Both the position numbers and the translations under genes were made by a program. From NCBI GenBank assembly GCA_023430065.1, contig JAEZCG010000055.1, positions 1 through 15,118 of the forward strand: a stretch of 15,118 nt of DNA, written 5' to 3'. Below are positions 1-7,036 of this stretch, piece after piece. Numbering within the stretch: position 1 is the stretch's first letter; each line of letters begins with the position of its first letter. This DNA comes from Pseudomonadota bacterium. Its GTDB lineage: Bacteria; Pseudomonadota; Gammaproteobacteria; Burkholderiales; SHXO01. The notes beneath the pieces are model-generated. The model searched no databases. It was not told the DNA's origin and saw nothing but the letters and a program-made list of their open reading frames with translations.

Positions 1-166
1 GGCGAAAGGCACGCGCAAGCTGAACAAGACGCACATGCTGCACAATGATGCCTGCCCCAACATCACGGTGAACCCGCAGACCTTCGATGTGATGATCGAC
101 GGCAATGTGATCACCTGCGAACCGGCCAAGGTCGTGCCGTTGGCGCAGCGGTACATGTTCAGGTGA
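1..166 (+). CDS. ureC: Urease alpha subunit, C-terminal end (partial)
   Basis: Only the last 54 residues are present. The reading frame starts at base 2 and ends at the TGA at 164-166. The stretch [18 protein letters not shown], followed by the [18 protein letters not shown] tail, matches the end of the nickel enzyme urease, where PMAQRYFLF is the usual ending. UreC carries the di-nickel active site that hydrolyses urea to ammonia and carbamate, but the active-site residues lie upstream of the window. The tail is somewhat divergent (PLAQRYMFR), so this may be a secondary urease paralogue. ureG and ureD follow on the same strand, which supports the call. Substrate specificity cannot be judged from this fragment. 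Confidence 0.92.
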   Translation, partial: AKGTRKLNKTHMLHNDACPNITVNPQTFDVMIDGNVITCEPAKVVPLAQRYMFR

Positions 167-237
167 TTCGCGACTCGCGATTCTTGCTCTCTTCCCCCCA
201 CTGGTCACGAATCGCACCAAACGTCCCAACAGCCCGA

Positions 238-891
238 ATGAACGCCCCGCACCCCTCTCTACCCCGCGCCGCTTCCCAGCATCCCGGCGCTGCCCGCGTC
301 GGCATCGGCGGCCCGGTCGGCTCCGGGAAGACCGCTCTGCTCGAGCAGCTGATCCCGCGCTTCGTCGCGCGCGGGACGCGCATCGCGGTGATCACCAATG
401 ACCTGGTGACCAAGGAGGATGCCGAGCGCGTCAAGCGCAGCGGTCTGATCGATCCGGAACGCGTGATGGCCGTGGAGACGGGCGCCTGCCCGCACACGGC
501 GATCCGCGAGGATCCCACGCTGAACATCCAGGCGGCGGACGAACTGGAGGCGAAGTTCGGACCACTCGATCTGGTGCTGATCGAGAGCGGCGGCGACAAC
601 CTGGCGTCGACCTTCTCGCTCGACCTGGTCGACTACTGGCTGTTCGTGATCGACACCGCCGGCGGCGACGACATTCCGCGCAAGCGCGGGCTGGGCATCC
701 TGCAGTCCGACCTGCTCGTGATCAACAAAGTCGACCTCGCGACTTACGTGCGCGTCGACCTGCAGCGCATGATCCGCGAGGGCACGCAAGCGCGCAGCGG
801 CCGCCCGATCCTGCTTACCAACTGCCACTCCGGCGAAGGCGTCGACGCAGTGGTCGAGCGCATCGCCGCCGACGTGCTGTTCGATCGCTGA
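238..891 (+). CDS. ureG: Urease accessory GTPase UreG
   Basis: This is a SIMIBI-class GTPase of 217 residues that couples GTP hydrolysis to nickel delivery into apo-urease. Visible motifs are the P-loop GGPVGSGKT (24-32), the nickel-binding CPH motif in [13 protein letters not shown] (84-86), ESGGDN, and the guanine-specificity NKVD. The usual UreG length is about 205-215. I chose the ATG at 238. A GTG at 163, overlapping the ureC stop, is also in frame but would add 25 residues that do not look like UreG. Neither start has a clear ribosome binding site. The N-terminus is not His-rich. The segment [11 protein letters not shown] departs from the commoner RKGGPGITRSD, which fits a divergent urease lineage. 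ureD starts 11 bases downstream. Confidence 0.93.
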   Translation: MNAPHPSLPRAASQHPGAARVGIGGPVGSGKTALLEQLIPRFVARGTRIAVITNDLVTKEDAERVKRSGLIDPERVMAVETGACPHTAIREDPTLNIQAADELEAKFGPLDLVLIESGGDNLASTFSLDLVDYWLFVIDTAGGDDIPRKRGLGILQSDLLVINKVDLATYVRVDLQRMIREGTQARSGRPILLTNCHSGEGVDAVVERIAADVLFDR

Positions 892-902
892 GTGCGGCGC
901 GC

Positions 903-1811
903 ATGACCGGCGACCGTCTGCTGGAAGAGCCCCTCGCGCGATCCGCGCTGCGCCGGCGTGACACTACGGACACCGTCGCGTCCTCGGTGCCGGCGCACGT
1001 CGACCTGCGCTTCGACACGGACGCCGACCGACAGACCTTCCTCGCCGCGCAACACGTGCGCTACCCCTTCCACCTGGGCCGCAGCCTGTACGCGCCGGGC
1101 GATCCAGAGGGCATGCCCACCTACTACGTGCAGTGCTGCAGCGGGGGTATGTTCGACGGCGACCGCCTGCACTGGCGGGTGACGGCAGAGGCCGGCGTCC
1201 GCGTGCACCTGACCAGTTCAGCCTCGACCGTCGTGCATGCCGCGCGCGCCGACCATGCGCGGCAGGAGGTGTGCATCCATGCTCAGGCGGGCAGTCTGGT
1301 CGAGTACCTGCCCGATCCCTTCGTCCTGCTTCCCGATGCGCGCGTTGCCACCGTGGTGCGCATCCGGGCGCACCCCTCGGCGGCAGTGGTAGTGTGGGAC
1401 TGCGTCGTGCCGCACGATCACACCGAACAGGATGCGCATTTCGACTGGATCGACGCCACCCTGCGTATCGAGACGCTGAACGGACGTCTGCGCGCGCGCG
1501 ATCGCTACCGGCTGCACGGCGCGACGCTCGGCCAGCGCCTGCCCGGCGTCACCGGTTCCCACGGCTGCCAGGCCGGGTTCGCGGTGATCGCCACACTCCC
1601 ACCTTCCGGGAAGGTCCTGCACGATGTTCGCACGGCGCTTGCGTCGCATGCGGATGCATACGCGGCGGCGAGCCTGCTGCCAGATTCGGCCGGGCTATGG
1701 GCCCGGGTGCTCGCTCCGGACGCCCACGCCTTGCGCGCCGCCCTGTACAGTGCATGGAGTGCCGTGCGTTGCGCGCTCCTGGGGTCGCCGCCGTCGCTGC
1801 GCCGCAAGTGA
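903..1811 (+). CDS. ureD: Urease accessory protein UreD (UreH)
   Basis: This 302-residue protein is the UreD scaffold, which binds apo-urease and channels nickel from UreG, normally through a UreD-UreF-UreG complex. Family landmarks are [10 protein letters not shown] (54-63), CSGGMFDGD (79-87), a threonine/serine-rich strand followed by VVHAAR, and [13 protein letters not shown] (134-146). The length is slightly above the usual 270-290 because of an N-terminal extension of about 30 residues. The ATG at 903 follows the ureG stop closely, so the two genes are probably co-transcribed. No UreF partner is encoded between ureC and this gene, or immediately downstream of it. Family assignment is confident; how it works without a local ureF is unknown. 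Confidence 0.88.
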   Translation: MTGDRLLEEPLARSALRRRDTTDTVASSVPAHVDLRFDTDADRQTFLAAQHVRYPFHLGRSLYAPGDPEGMPTYYVQCCSGGMFDGDRLHWRVTAEAGVRVHLTSSASTVVHAARADHARQEVCIHAQAGSLVEYLPDPFVLLPDARVATVVRIRAHPSAAVVVWDCVVPHDHTEQDAHFDWIDATLRIETLNGRLRARDRYRLHGATLGQRLPGVTGSHGCQAGFAVIATLPPSGKVLHDVRTALASHADAYAAASLLPDSAGLWARVLAPDAHALRAALYSAWSAVRCALLGSPPSLRRK

Positions 1812-1863
1812 CCCTCGATCGATCGGAACGCTTCATTCCATAGCCTGCAGTCAGGACACCACC

Positions 1864-2682
1864 ATGGACCGTCTTCCCAGCGAGAACATGATCGCGCAGT
1901 ACGTGATCGAAGAGGAACCCTACTACCGCGCCACCGGCCAGGAGGTCGCCCTGTACGACGCTGCGTACGCGGTGCGCATGCCGATGATGCTCAAGGGGCC
2001 GACGGGCTGCGGCAAGACGCGCTTCGTCGAGTACATGGCCTGGCGGCTGGGCAAGCCGTTGATCACCATCGCCTGCCATGAGGACATGACCGCCTCGGAT
2101 CTGGTCGGACGGCATCTGCTGGATGCCGGGGGGACGCACTGGAGCGATGGTCCGCTCACCCTCGCGGTGCGCCATGGCGCCATCTGCTACCTGGACGAGG
2201 TGGTCGAGGCGAGGCAGGACACCACCGTGGTGATCCATCCCCTGACCGATGCGCGGCGCGTGCTGCCGCTCGAGAAAAAGGGCGAACTGGTGCACGCGCA
2301 TCCGGATTTTCAACTGGTGGTCTCCTACAACCCCGGTTACCAGAACATCATGAAGGACCTCAAGCAGTCCACCAAACAGCGCTTTGGCGCGCTGGACTTC
2401 ACGTGGCCGGCACACGAGGTCGAGATCGAGATCGTCGCGCATGAATCCGGCGTGTCGCCGGAGATCGCGGGACGGCTGGTGTCGATCGGCGAGAAGTCGC
2501 GCAATCTCAAGGGCCACGGGCTGGAAGAGGGGATGTCCACGCGCATGCTGGTGTACGCCGGTCAGTTGATCGCCGGCGGCGTCGAGCCGGTGGCGGCGTG
2601 CAGCGTCGCCCTGGTGCGCCCGATCACCGACGATGCCGATATGCGTGATGCCCTCGACGCCGCAGTGAAGGCGTTCTTCTAG
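1864..2682 (+). CDS. MoxR-family AAA+ ATPase, CbbQ/NorQ type
   Basis: A 272-residue AAA+ ATPase, the usual length for CbbQ/NorQ/GvpN. It shows Walker A GPTGCGKT (45-52), Walker B ICYLDE (107-112), the sensor-1 asparagine in VVSYNPGYQ (N156), a candidate arginine finger in STKQRFG (R173), and sensor 2 in [12 protein letters not shown] (R227). Members form hexameric rings that work with a VWA-domain partner to remodel or activate metalloenzymes such as Rubisco or nitric oxide reductase. The chosen ATG at 1864 follows AGGACA. A longer open frame starting inside ureD has no family support. ureD ends 52 bases upstream and the VWA gene starts 16 bases downstream, so a role in urease maturation is a reasonable inference, not a demonstrated one. 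Confidence 0.9.
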   Translation: MDRLPSENMIAQYVIEEEPYYRATGQEVALYDAAYAVRMPMMLKGPTGCGKTRFVEYMAWRLGKPLITIACHEDMTASDLVGRHLLDAGGTHWSDGPLTLAVRHGAICYLDEVVEARQDTTVVIHPLTDARRVLPLEKKGELVHAHPDFQLVVSYNPGYQNIMKDLKQSTKQRFGALDFTWPAHEVEIEIVAHESGVSPEIAGRLVSIGEKSRNLKGHGLEEGMSTRMLVYAGQLIAGGVEPVAACSVALVRPITDDADMRDALDAAVKAFF

Positions 2683-2698
2683 ATTCGCGGAAGTCGTC

Positions 2699-5008
2699 GT
2701 GCAATTGGTGGCACAGGCACATCCGGAGCTCTTCGCGCGGCTTCCGTCCCAGGCGCGCGGGCTGATCTCTGCCGGCTGGAACGAGGCTTCGTGCGGCCTG
2801 AGCCTCGAGAACCAGCAGGCGTTGCTCGAGGGCATCCAGCGGCTGCTGCAGAGCGACAGCGGGATGGCGGCAGTGGTGTCCTGGCTGCGTGCCGCGCCGG
2901 CGGTGCTGCGTGCCTACGGCGAGCGCAGCTTGGACGCGCTCATCGACGTGTCGCTGTCGGTTCTCGCGCGCGCAGATGCGATCGCGCTCGACGCGCTGCT
3001 GGACAGCCTGCCGCAGGCGCTACGGCGACTTCCCGCAGTCGAGCAGCTGCAGGGCTATCTCGAGATCGTCGACGAGCTGAGCGAAGCCGCTCCGGACGTG
3101 CTGATCGAGTTTTTCCAGCGCACTGGCCAGCTGCTTGATCGGCTCGCACTCGAGGGCCTGCGCCGATGGGCGCTGCTCGGCGTGCAGTCGCACGGCACCG
3201 ACCCGGGCGAACGCATTGCCTGGTTCCGTCTTCAGAGCCGCGACGCATGCGCCGTTTTGCGCGCGGCGGGCGACGGCGTGTTGTTCTCCGCGGTCGAACG
3301 CCGCCTGGATTTCTACCTGCGCGCGCTGTGGGCGCGTGACGACGTGCTGCGGCCCGCGGCGGCGCAGGCAAATGAAGGCAAGCGAGGCAAGCGGGTGGCC
3401 ATTGTCGAAGGCACCATTCGCATGCCTCAGGCCTTCGAGACCTTCCCCGGCCAGGACGGCCTGACGCTCTACCGTGCGGCGGCCGCACACGCGGCGGCCC
3501 ACCTGCAGTTCTCCACGCAACGCTTCCCGCTGCGTGCTTTGCGGCCAATCCAGGTTTCGCTGGTGTCGCTGATCGAGGATGCGCGTGTCGAGCAACTCGC
3601 CATGCGCGAGATGCCGGGGCTGCGCGCGCTGTGGCAGCCCTTCCACGTCGCCTTACCCACCTTCACGGTCACGGCGGTGTCATTGATGCAGCGGCTGGCG
3701 CGCGCGTTGATCGAGCCCGGTTACGAGGACGCCAACCCGTTCGTCGCCAGGGGCCGCCGGATGTTCGCGCTGGCGCAGGACCGCCTCCATGATCCGGCGA
3801 TCAGCCGTGAGATGGGCAACCTGCTCGGCAACGATCTCGGGCAGATGCGTGTCCAGTTCAACTTCAAGACCTACGTCGTCGAACCGCTGTACCGCGACGA
3901 CAACCTGCACCTGTGGGACATGGGCGACGCGGGGGAGCAGCGCAGCGACGACCAGGAGACGATTGTGCAGTCGGTCAAGCTCGAGCAGCAGGAAGGCGGG
4001 GAGCAGTCCAACGCCGAGTTCGAGGAAGATCATGGCGGTCCCGCGGAACCCGACACTGCGCGGCCGGAGCAGGCCGACGCCAGCCAGATTGCGGCAATCG
4101 AGGCGGCCTTGCTGCAACCCTATGTCTATGACGAGTGGGACTACCTGATCGGCATCGACCGTCCGGGTTGGTGTACCCTGATCGAGAAGCATTCCCCGAC
4201 GGGCGATCCGCGCGCGATCGATGAGGTCCTGCTGCGCAACGATGAAACCGTGCGCCGCCTCACCAGCATGATCAAAGCGGTGCAGATGCAGCGTCCCCAG
4301 CGTCTGAAGAAACAGCTCGAAGGCGACCGGCTCGACCTGGACGCCTGCATCGGTGCGACCATCGACCTGCGCACCGGCCGCGCACCGGATCCTCGCGTCC
4401 ACCAGCGACTCGGGCGCAACAGCCGGGACCTCGCGGTGCTCGTGCTGCTTGACCTGTCGCAGTCGACCAACGACTGGGTGCCGGCGGCGGGCACGAGCGT
4501 GCTCAATCTCGCGCGCGAGGCCACCGCGCTGGTGGCTCACGCGATGGATGACCTCGGCGACAACTTCGCCATCCACGGCTTCGACTCCAACGGCAGGCAC
4601 GAGATCGAGTACTACCGCTTCAAGGACTTCGACCAGCCCTACGACGAGCAGGCGCGCGCGCGCCTGGCGGGGATGAAGGGGCAGCTGTCCACCCGCATGG
4701 GAACGGCACTGCGCCACGCCGGCCACTTCCTGCGGCAGCGTCGCGCCGCCCACCGGCTCATCCTGCTGCTCACCGATGGTGAGCCGCACGACATCGACGT
4801 GCACGATCGCCAGTACCTGATCTTCGATGCCAAGCGCGCCGTCGAGGACCAGCGCCGCTATGGCGTCGCCACTTTCTGCCTCAGCCTCGATCCCGCGGCC
4901 GACGAGTACGTCACGCGCATCTTCGGCGCGCGCAACTTCATGGTGCTCGATCACCTGCGGCGACTGCCCGAACAGCTCCCCGCCCTCTACCTGCGGCTGA
5001 CGAGCTGA
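2699..5008 (+). CDS. VWA-domain protein, CbbO/NorD type, partner of the upstream AAA+ ATPase
   Basis: A 769-residue protein of the CbbO/NorD architecture: a long helical N-terminal region, a middle domain, an acidic low-complexity linker (about 406-460), and a C-terminal von Willebrand A domain. The metal-ion-dependent adhesion site is intact: DLSQST (585-590), a threonine in STRMGT (664-669), and LLTDGEPHD around D693. The start is a GTG at 2699, preceded by GGAAG at 2689-2693. In characterised pairs the VWA protein threads into or caps the AAA+ hexamer and recognises the client enzyme through the MIDAS. No Rubisco or NO reductase gene is visible, and the nearest enzyme gene is ureC, so urease is the candidate client. 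Automatic labels such as nitric oxide reductase activation protein would be misleading here. Confidence 0.88.
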   Translation: MQLVAQAHPELFARLPSQARGLISAGWNEASCGLSLENQQALLEGIQRLLQSDSGMAAVVSWLRAAPAVLRAYGERSLDALIDVSLSVLARADAIALDALLDSLPQALRRLPAVEQLQGYLEIVDELSEAAPDVLIEFFQRTGQLLDRLALEGLRRWALLGVQSHGTDPGERIAWFRLQSRDACAVLRAAGDGVLFSAVERRLDFYLRALWARDDVLRPAAAQANEGKRGKRVAIVEGTIRMPQAFETFPGQDGLTLYRAAAAHAAAHLQFSTQRFPLRALRPIQVSLVSLIEDARVEQLAMREMPGLRALWQPFHVALPTFTVTAVSLMQRLARALIEPGYEDANPFVARGRRMFALAQDRLHDPAISREMGNLLGNDLGQMRVQFNFKTYVVEPLYRDDNLHLWDMGDAGEQRSDDQETIVQSVKLEQQEGGEQSNAEFEEDHGGPAEPDTARPEQADASQIAAIEAALLQPYVYDEWDYLIGIDRPGWCTLIEKHSPTGDPRAIDEVLLRNDETVRRLTSMIKAVQMQRPQRLKKQLEGDRLDLDACIGATIDLRTGRAPDPRVHQRLGRNSRDLAVLVLLDLSQSTNDWVPAAGTSVLNLAREATALVAHAMDDLGDNFAIHGFDSNGRHEIEYYRFKDFDQPYDEQARARLAGMKGQLSTRMGTALRHAGHFLRQRRAAHRLILLLTDGEPHDIDVHDRQYLIFDAKRAVEDQRRYGVATFCLSLDPAADEYVTRIFGARNFMVLDHLRRLPEQLPALYLRLTS

Positions 5009-5019
5009 GCCTGTCCGCG

Positions 5020-5039
5020 GCCGGCGACAGCGCGCCGGC
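5020..5039 (+). terminator. GC-rich hairpin after the VWA gene, possible weak terminator
   Basis: A perfect 7-base-pair inverted repeat, GCCGGCG at 5020-5026 with CGCCGGC at 5033-5039 and a six-base loop, lies 12 bases after the stop of the VWA gene. A short T stretch (GTTT) starts only about nine bases after the stem, so it is a poor match to an intrinsic terminator. It may end the urease-linked unit or be incidental in GC-rich DNA. Confidence 0.3.
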
Positions 5040-5051
5040 GCGTGCGTCGTT

Positions 5052-5057
5052 TAAAAT
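5052..5057 (+). promoter_or_regulatory. Possible -10 box (TAAAAT) for the CobD-like gene
   Basis: TAAAAT sits just six bases before the ATG at 5064 in otherwise GC-rich DNA. If it acts as a -10 element, transcription would begin at or next to the start codon and give a leaderless message. No convincing -35 box and no ribosome binding site are visible, which is consistent with, but does not prove, leaderless initiation. Confidence 0.35.
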
Positions 5058-5063
5058 CGGCCC

Positions 5064-5990
5064 ATGTCCTTCTTCACCATCCTGCTCGCGCTGCTGATCG
5101 AGAACGCACGTCCGCTGCCATGGACGGGTGCCCTGATCGGCGCGTTCGGGCGCTATGCGGATCGGCTCGAGCACGACCTGAACGCGGGCGAGCGCGTGCA
5201 CGGCGTGATCGGGTGGTGTGCGGCGGTCCTGCCGTGGGTGCTCATCGCCCTACTCGTGTTCTACGCACTGCATTACATCGCTGCCCCGCTCGGCTGGATC
5301 TGGACACTGTTCGTGCTGTACGCGTGCCTCGGCTTCCGCGAATCGCTGCAGCCGCTGCGCGAGATTTTCGAGGCGAGCCGCGCCGGCGAACTGGAGCACG
5401 CACGCGGGCTGCTCGCCACGTGGCGCGGAGAGCCGGCGCTGGGCTACGGCGAATCCGAGATCGCCAAGGCGGCGATCGAGACTGCGCTGGTGAGGGTGCA
5501 CCGGCAGGTGTTCGGCATCATCTTCTGGTTCGTGCTGCTGCCCGGTCCCGCCGGTGCCTTGCTCTACCGCCTGTGCGAAGAACTGGACCGGCGCTGGGGC
5601 ATGCGCCAGGACGAAGCCTTCGGTCCGTTCGGTCTGTTCGCTGCGAAGGCCTTTCGCGTGCTCGATTGGTTGCCGGTGCGCCTGTCCGCGGTCGGCTTTG
5701 CCATCGCTGGCAACTTCGAGGACGCGATTACCGCGTGGCGCACGCAGGCGCGATCGTGGATCAATCCGTCCGACGGGATCGTGCTCGCCAGCGGGGCCGG
5801 GGCGCTCGGGGTCCGGCTGGGCGGTCCGCTACCCATGGTCCAGGGCATGCGCTTCCGACCGGAACTGGGCGAGGGAGAACTGCCCCAGGTCGATTACCTC
5901 CAGAACGCGCTCAGCCTGCTGTGGCGGGCCCTCATCGTCTGGCTGGTGCTGCTGTTGCTGATGACGCTCGCCAGCTGGGCCGGCGTGTAG
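5064..5990 (+). CDS. CobD/CbiB-family membrane protein
   Basis: A 308-residue membrane protein. It resembles CobD/CbiB, the adenosylcobinamide-phosphate synthase of cobalamin synthesis, mainly through LLPGPAGALLYRL (about 154-166) and AIAGNFEDAITAWR, the latter corresponding to the conserved NxEDxxxxWR region. Hydrophobic segments occur at about 48-90, 147-165 and 285-305. Length fits the family (about 310-320). No other cobalamin gene is in the window, and betaproteobacterial copies near rsgA often stand alone, so true cobinamide synthase activity is uncertain. The gene converges on rsgA with 14 bases between stops. The start ATG at 5064 is preceded by TAAAAT but no ribosome binding site. 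Confidence 0.75.
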   Translation: MSFFTILLALLIENARPLPWTGALIGAFGRYADRLEHDLNAGERVHGVIGWCAAVLPWVLIALLVFYALHYIAAPLGWIWTLFVLYACLGFRESLQPLREIFEASRAGELEHARGLLATWRGEPALGYGESEIAKAAIETALVRVHRQVFGIIFWFVLLPGPAGALLYRLCEELDRRWGMRQDEAFGPFGLFAAKAFRVLDWLPVRLSAVGFAIAGNFEDAITAWRTQARSWINPSDGIVLASGAGALGVRLGGPLPMVQGMRFRPELGEGELPQVDYLQNALSLLWRALIVWLVLLLLMTLASWAGV

Positions 5991-6004
5991 CGGGCAGCCG
6001 CATT

Positions 6005-6904
6005 TCAGTATCTGCGCTGCGCGCGCCGTTGCGCCTCGACCACCAGTTTGCGATACACCGCAAGACGCAGTGCGTCGATCTCGCCGCGCGACTGCGCGGC
6101 CTGAACGGCGCAGTCAGGTTCGGACAGGTGCTTGCAGTCGTTGAAACGGCACTGGCCGATCCAGGGACGAAATTCCACGAAGCAATGCTGCAACGCCTCG
6201 ATCGCGACGTGGTGCAGGCCGAACTCCTGCATGCCGGGTGAGTCGATCAGTGCCGACGCAGCGTCCAAGCGGTACAGGCGTGCGTGCGTGGTAGTGTGGC
6301 GGCCGGAGTCGAGTGCGATCGAGATGTCTCCGATCGCCGCACGCGCATCCGGCAGCAGTGCGTTGACGATGGTCGACTTGCCCATGCCGGACTGGCCCAC
6401 GAGTACGCTCGTGCGACCGGTGAGCCGTGCGCGCAGCGGCTCCACGCTCTCGCGCGCGGCAAGCGGGAGCACCTCGTAGCCCAGCAAGGCATAGCGCTGC
6501 AGGCGATCCAGTGCCGCGGTCGATGCGGCCAGGTCGAACTTGTTGAGCACGATCAGAGCGGCGATGCGCTGCTGCTCGGCAGCCACCAGGCAGCGATCCA
6601 GCAGCTCCTCATAGAAGGACGGTGCTGCCGCCAGGACCACGATCATCTGATCCGCATTCGCGGCGATCAGCTTCTGGCGGTGCAGATCGGACCGATAGAG
6701 CAGCGTGCGGCGTGGATCGGTTGCCTCGATGACTCCCTGTCCAGGCGCGGTACGCAGCACCGCCACCCGGTCGCCGCAGGCAAGTTCGCTCCGCTTGCCG
6801 CGCGGAAAGCACGAGAGGATATTCCCGTCTCGCAGTTCCACCAGGTACTGACGTCCATGGACGGCGATCACCTGGCCGGCATGCAGGGGGCTATCGACAG
6901 ACAA
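6005..6904 (-). CDS. rsgA: Ribosome small subunit-dependent GTPase RsgA (YjeQ)
   Basis: A 299-residue circularly permuted GTPase that checks late 30S subunit assembly. The order is diagnostic: an N-terminal OB-fold (about 1-60), then G4 NKFD (121-124), G1 GQSGMGKS (170-177), a T-rich switch region GRHTTTHAR (201-209), G3 DSPG (221-224), and a zinc-binding C-terminal motif with C252, C257, H259 and C265. The start appears to be TTG at 6904, giving MSVDSPLHAGQ. No ATG or GTG in frame lies close by and the first internal methionine is far inside the OB domain. No strong ribosome binding site is visible. TACAAT at 6937-6932 on the minus strand is a possible -10 box of its own promoter, without a good -35. 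Confidence 0.95.
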   Translation of the reverse strand: MSVDSPLHAGQVIAVHGRQYLVELRDGNILSCFPRGKRSELACGDRVAVLRTAPGQGVIEATDPRRTLLYRSDLHRQKLIAANADQMIVVLAAAPSFYEELLDRCLVAAEQQRIAALIVLNKFDLAASTAALDRLQRYALLGYEVLPLAARESVEPLRARLTGRTSVLVGQSGMGKSTIVNALLPDARAAIGDISIALDSGRHTTTHARLYRLDAASALIDSPGMQEFGLHHVAIEALQHCFVEFRPWIGQCRFNDCKHLSEPDCAVQAAQSRGEIDALRLAVYRKLVVEAQRRAQRRY

Positions 6905-6997
6905 AGATGCGGCTCGATGTGCGAAAGCCGTATTGTAGGTCTCGCGCGCCCCCTCATGCGCGTGATTGCGCCGGAGAGACGCCGTGTCATGCCGTCA

Positions 6998-7026
6998 TGC
7001 CGCCACGTGGCCCTGACGCGGCGGCA
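6998..7026 (-). other. Inverted repeat after the DUF1631 gene
   Basis: TGCCGCC (6998-7004) and GGCGGCA (7020-7026) are perfect 7-base arms with a 15-base loop, starting 10 bases beyond the stop of the DUF1631 gene. There is no T-run on the minus strand after the stem, so intrinsic termination is not supported. It could stabilise a 3' end or be chance in GC-rich DNA. The rest of the spacer up to rsgA holds only the weak -10 candidate described with that gene. Confidence 0.25.
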
Positions 7027-7036
7027 GATGTGATGC

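Noticed and set aside
163-237. N-terminal extension of UreG from a GTG overlapping the ureC stop
   Set aside because: The extra 25 residues do not resemble UreG and the DNA looks like a repeat-type spacer; the ATG at 238 gives a normal length.
1549-2835. Long minus-strand open frame of 428 codons
   Set aside because: It lies opposite ureD and the MoxR ATPase, whose protein motifs are unmistakable. GC-rich DNA commonly yields such antisense frames.
3680-4954. Long minus-strand open frame of 424 codons
   Set aside because: It is opposite the VWA protein gene, which has an intact MIDAS and family architecture; the antisense product has no recognisable domain.
1864-5008. Interpretation as a Rubisco or nitric oxide reductase activation operon
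   Set aside because: No Rubisco or NO reductase gene is visible and the pair directly follows ureD. The family names reflect homology, not this context.
5042-6241. Plus-strand open frame of 399 codons, arginine-rich
   Set aside because: It is out of frame with the CobD-like gene and crosses into rsgA antisense; composition is typical of a shifted GC-rich frame.
6998-7026. Intrinsic terminator after the DUF1631 gene
   Set aside because: The stem is perfect but no T-run follows it on the minus strand, so I list it only as an inverted repeat.
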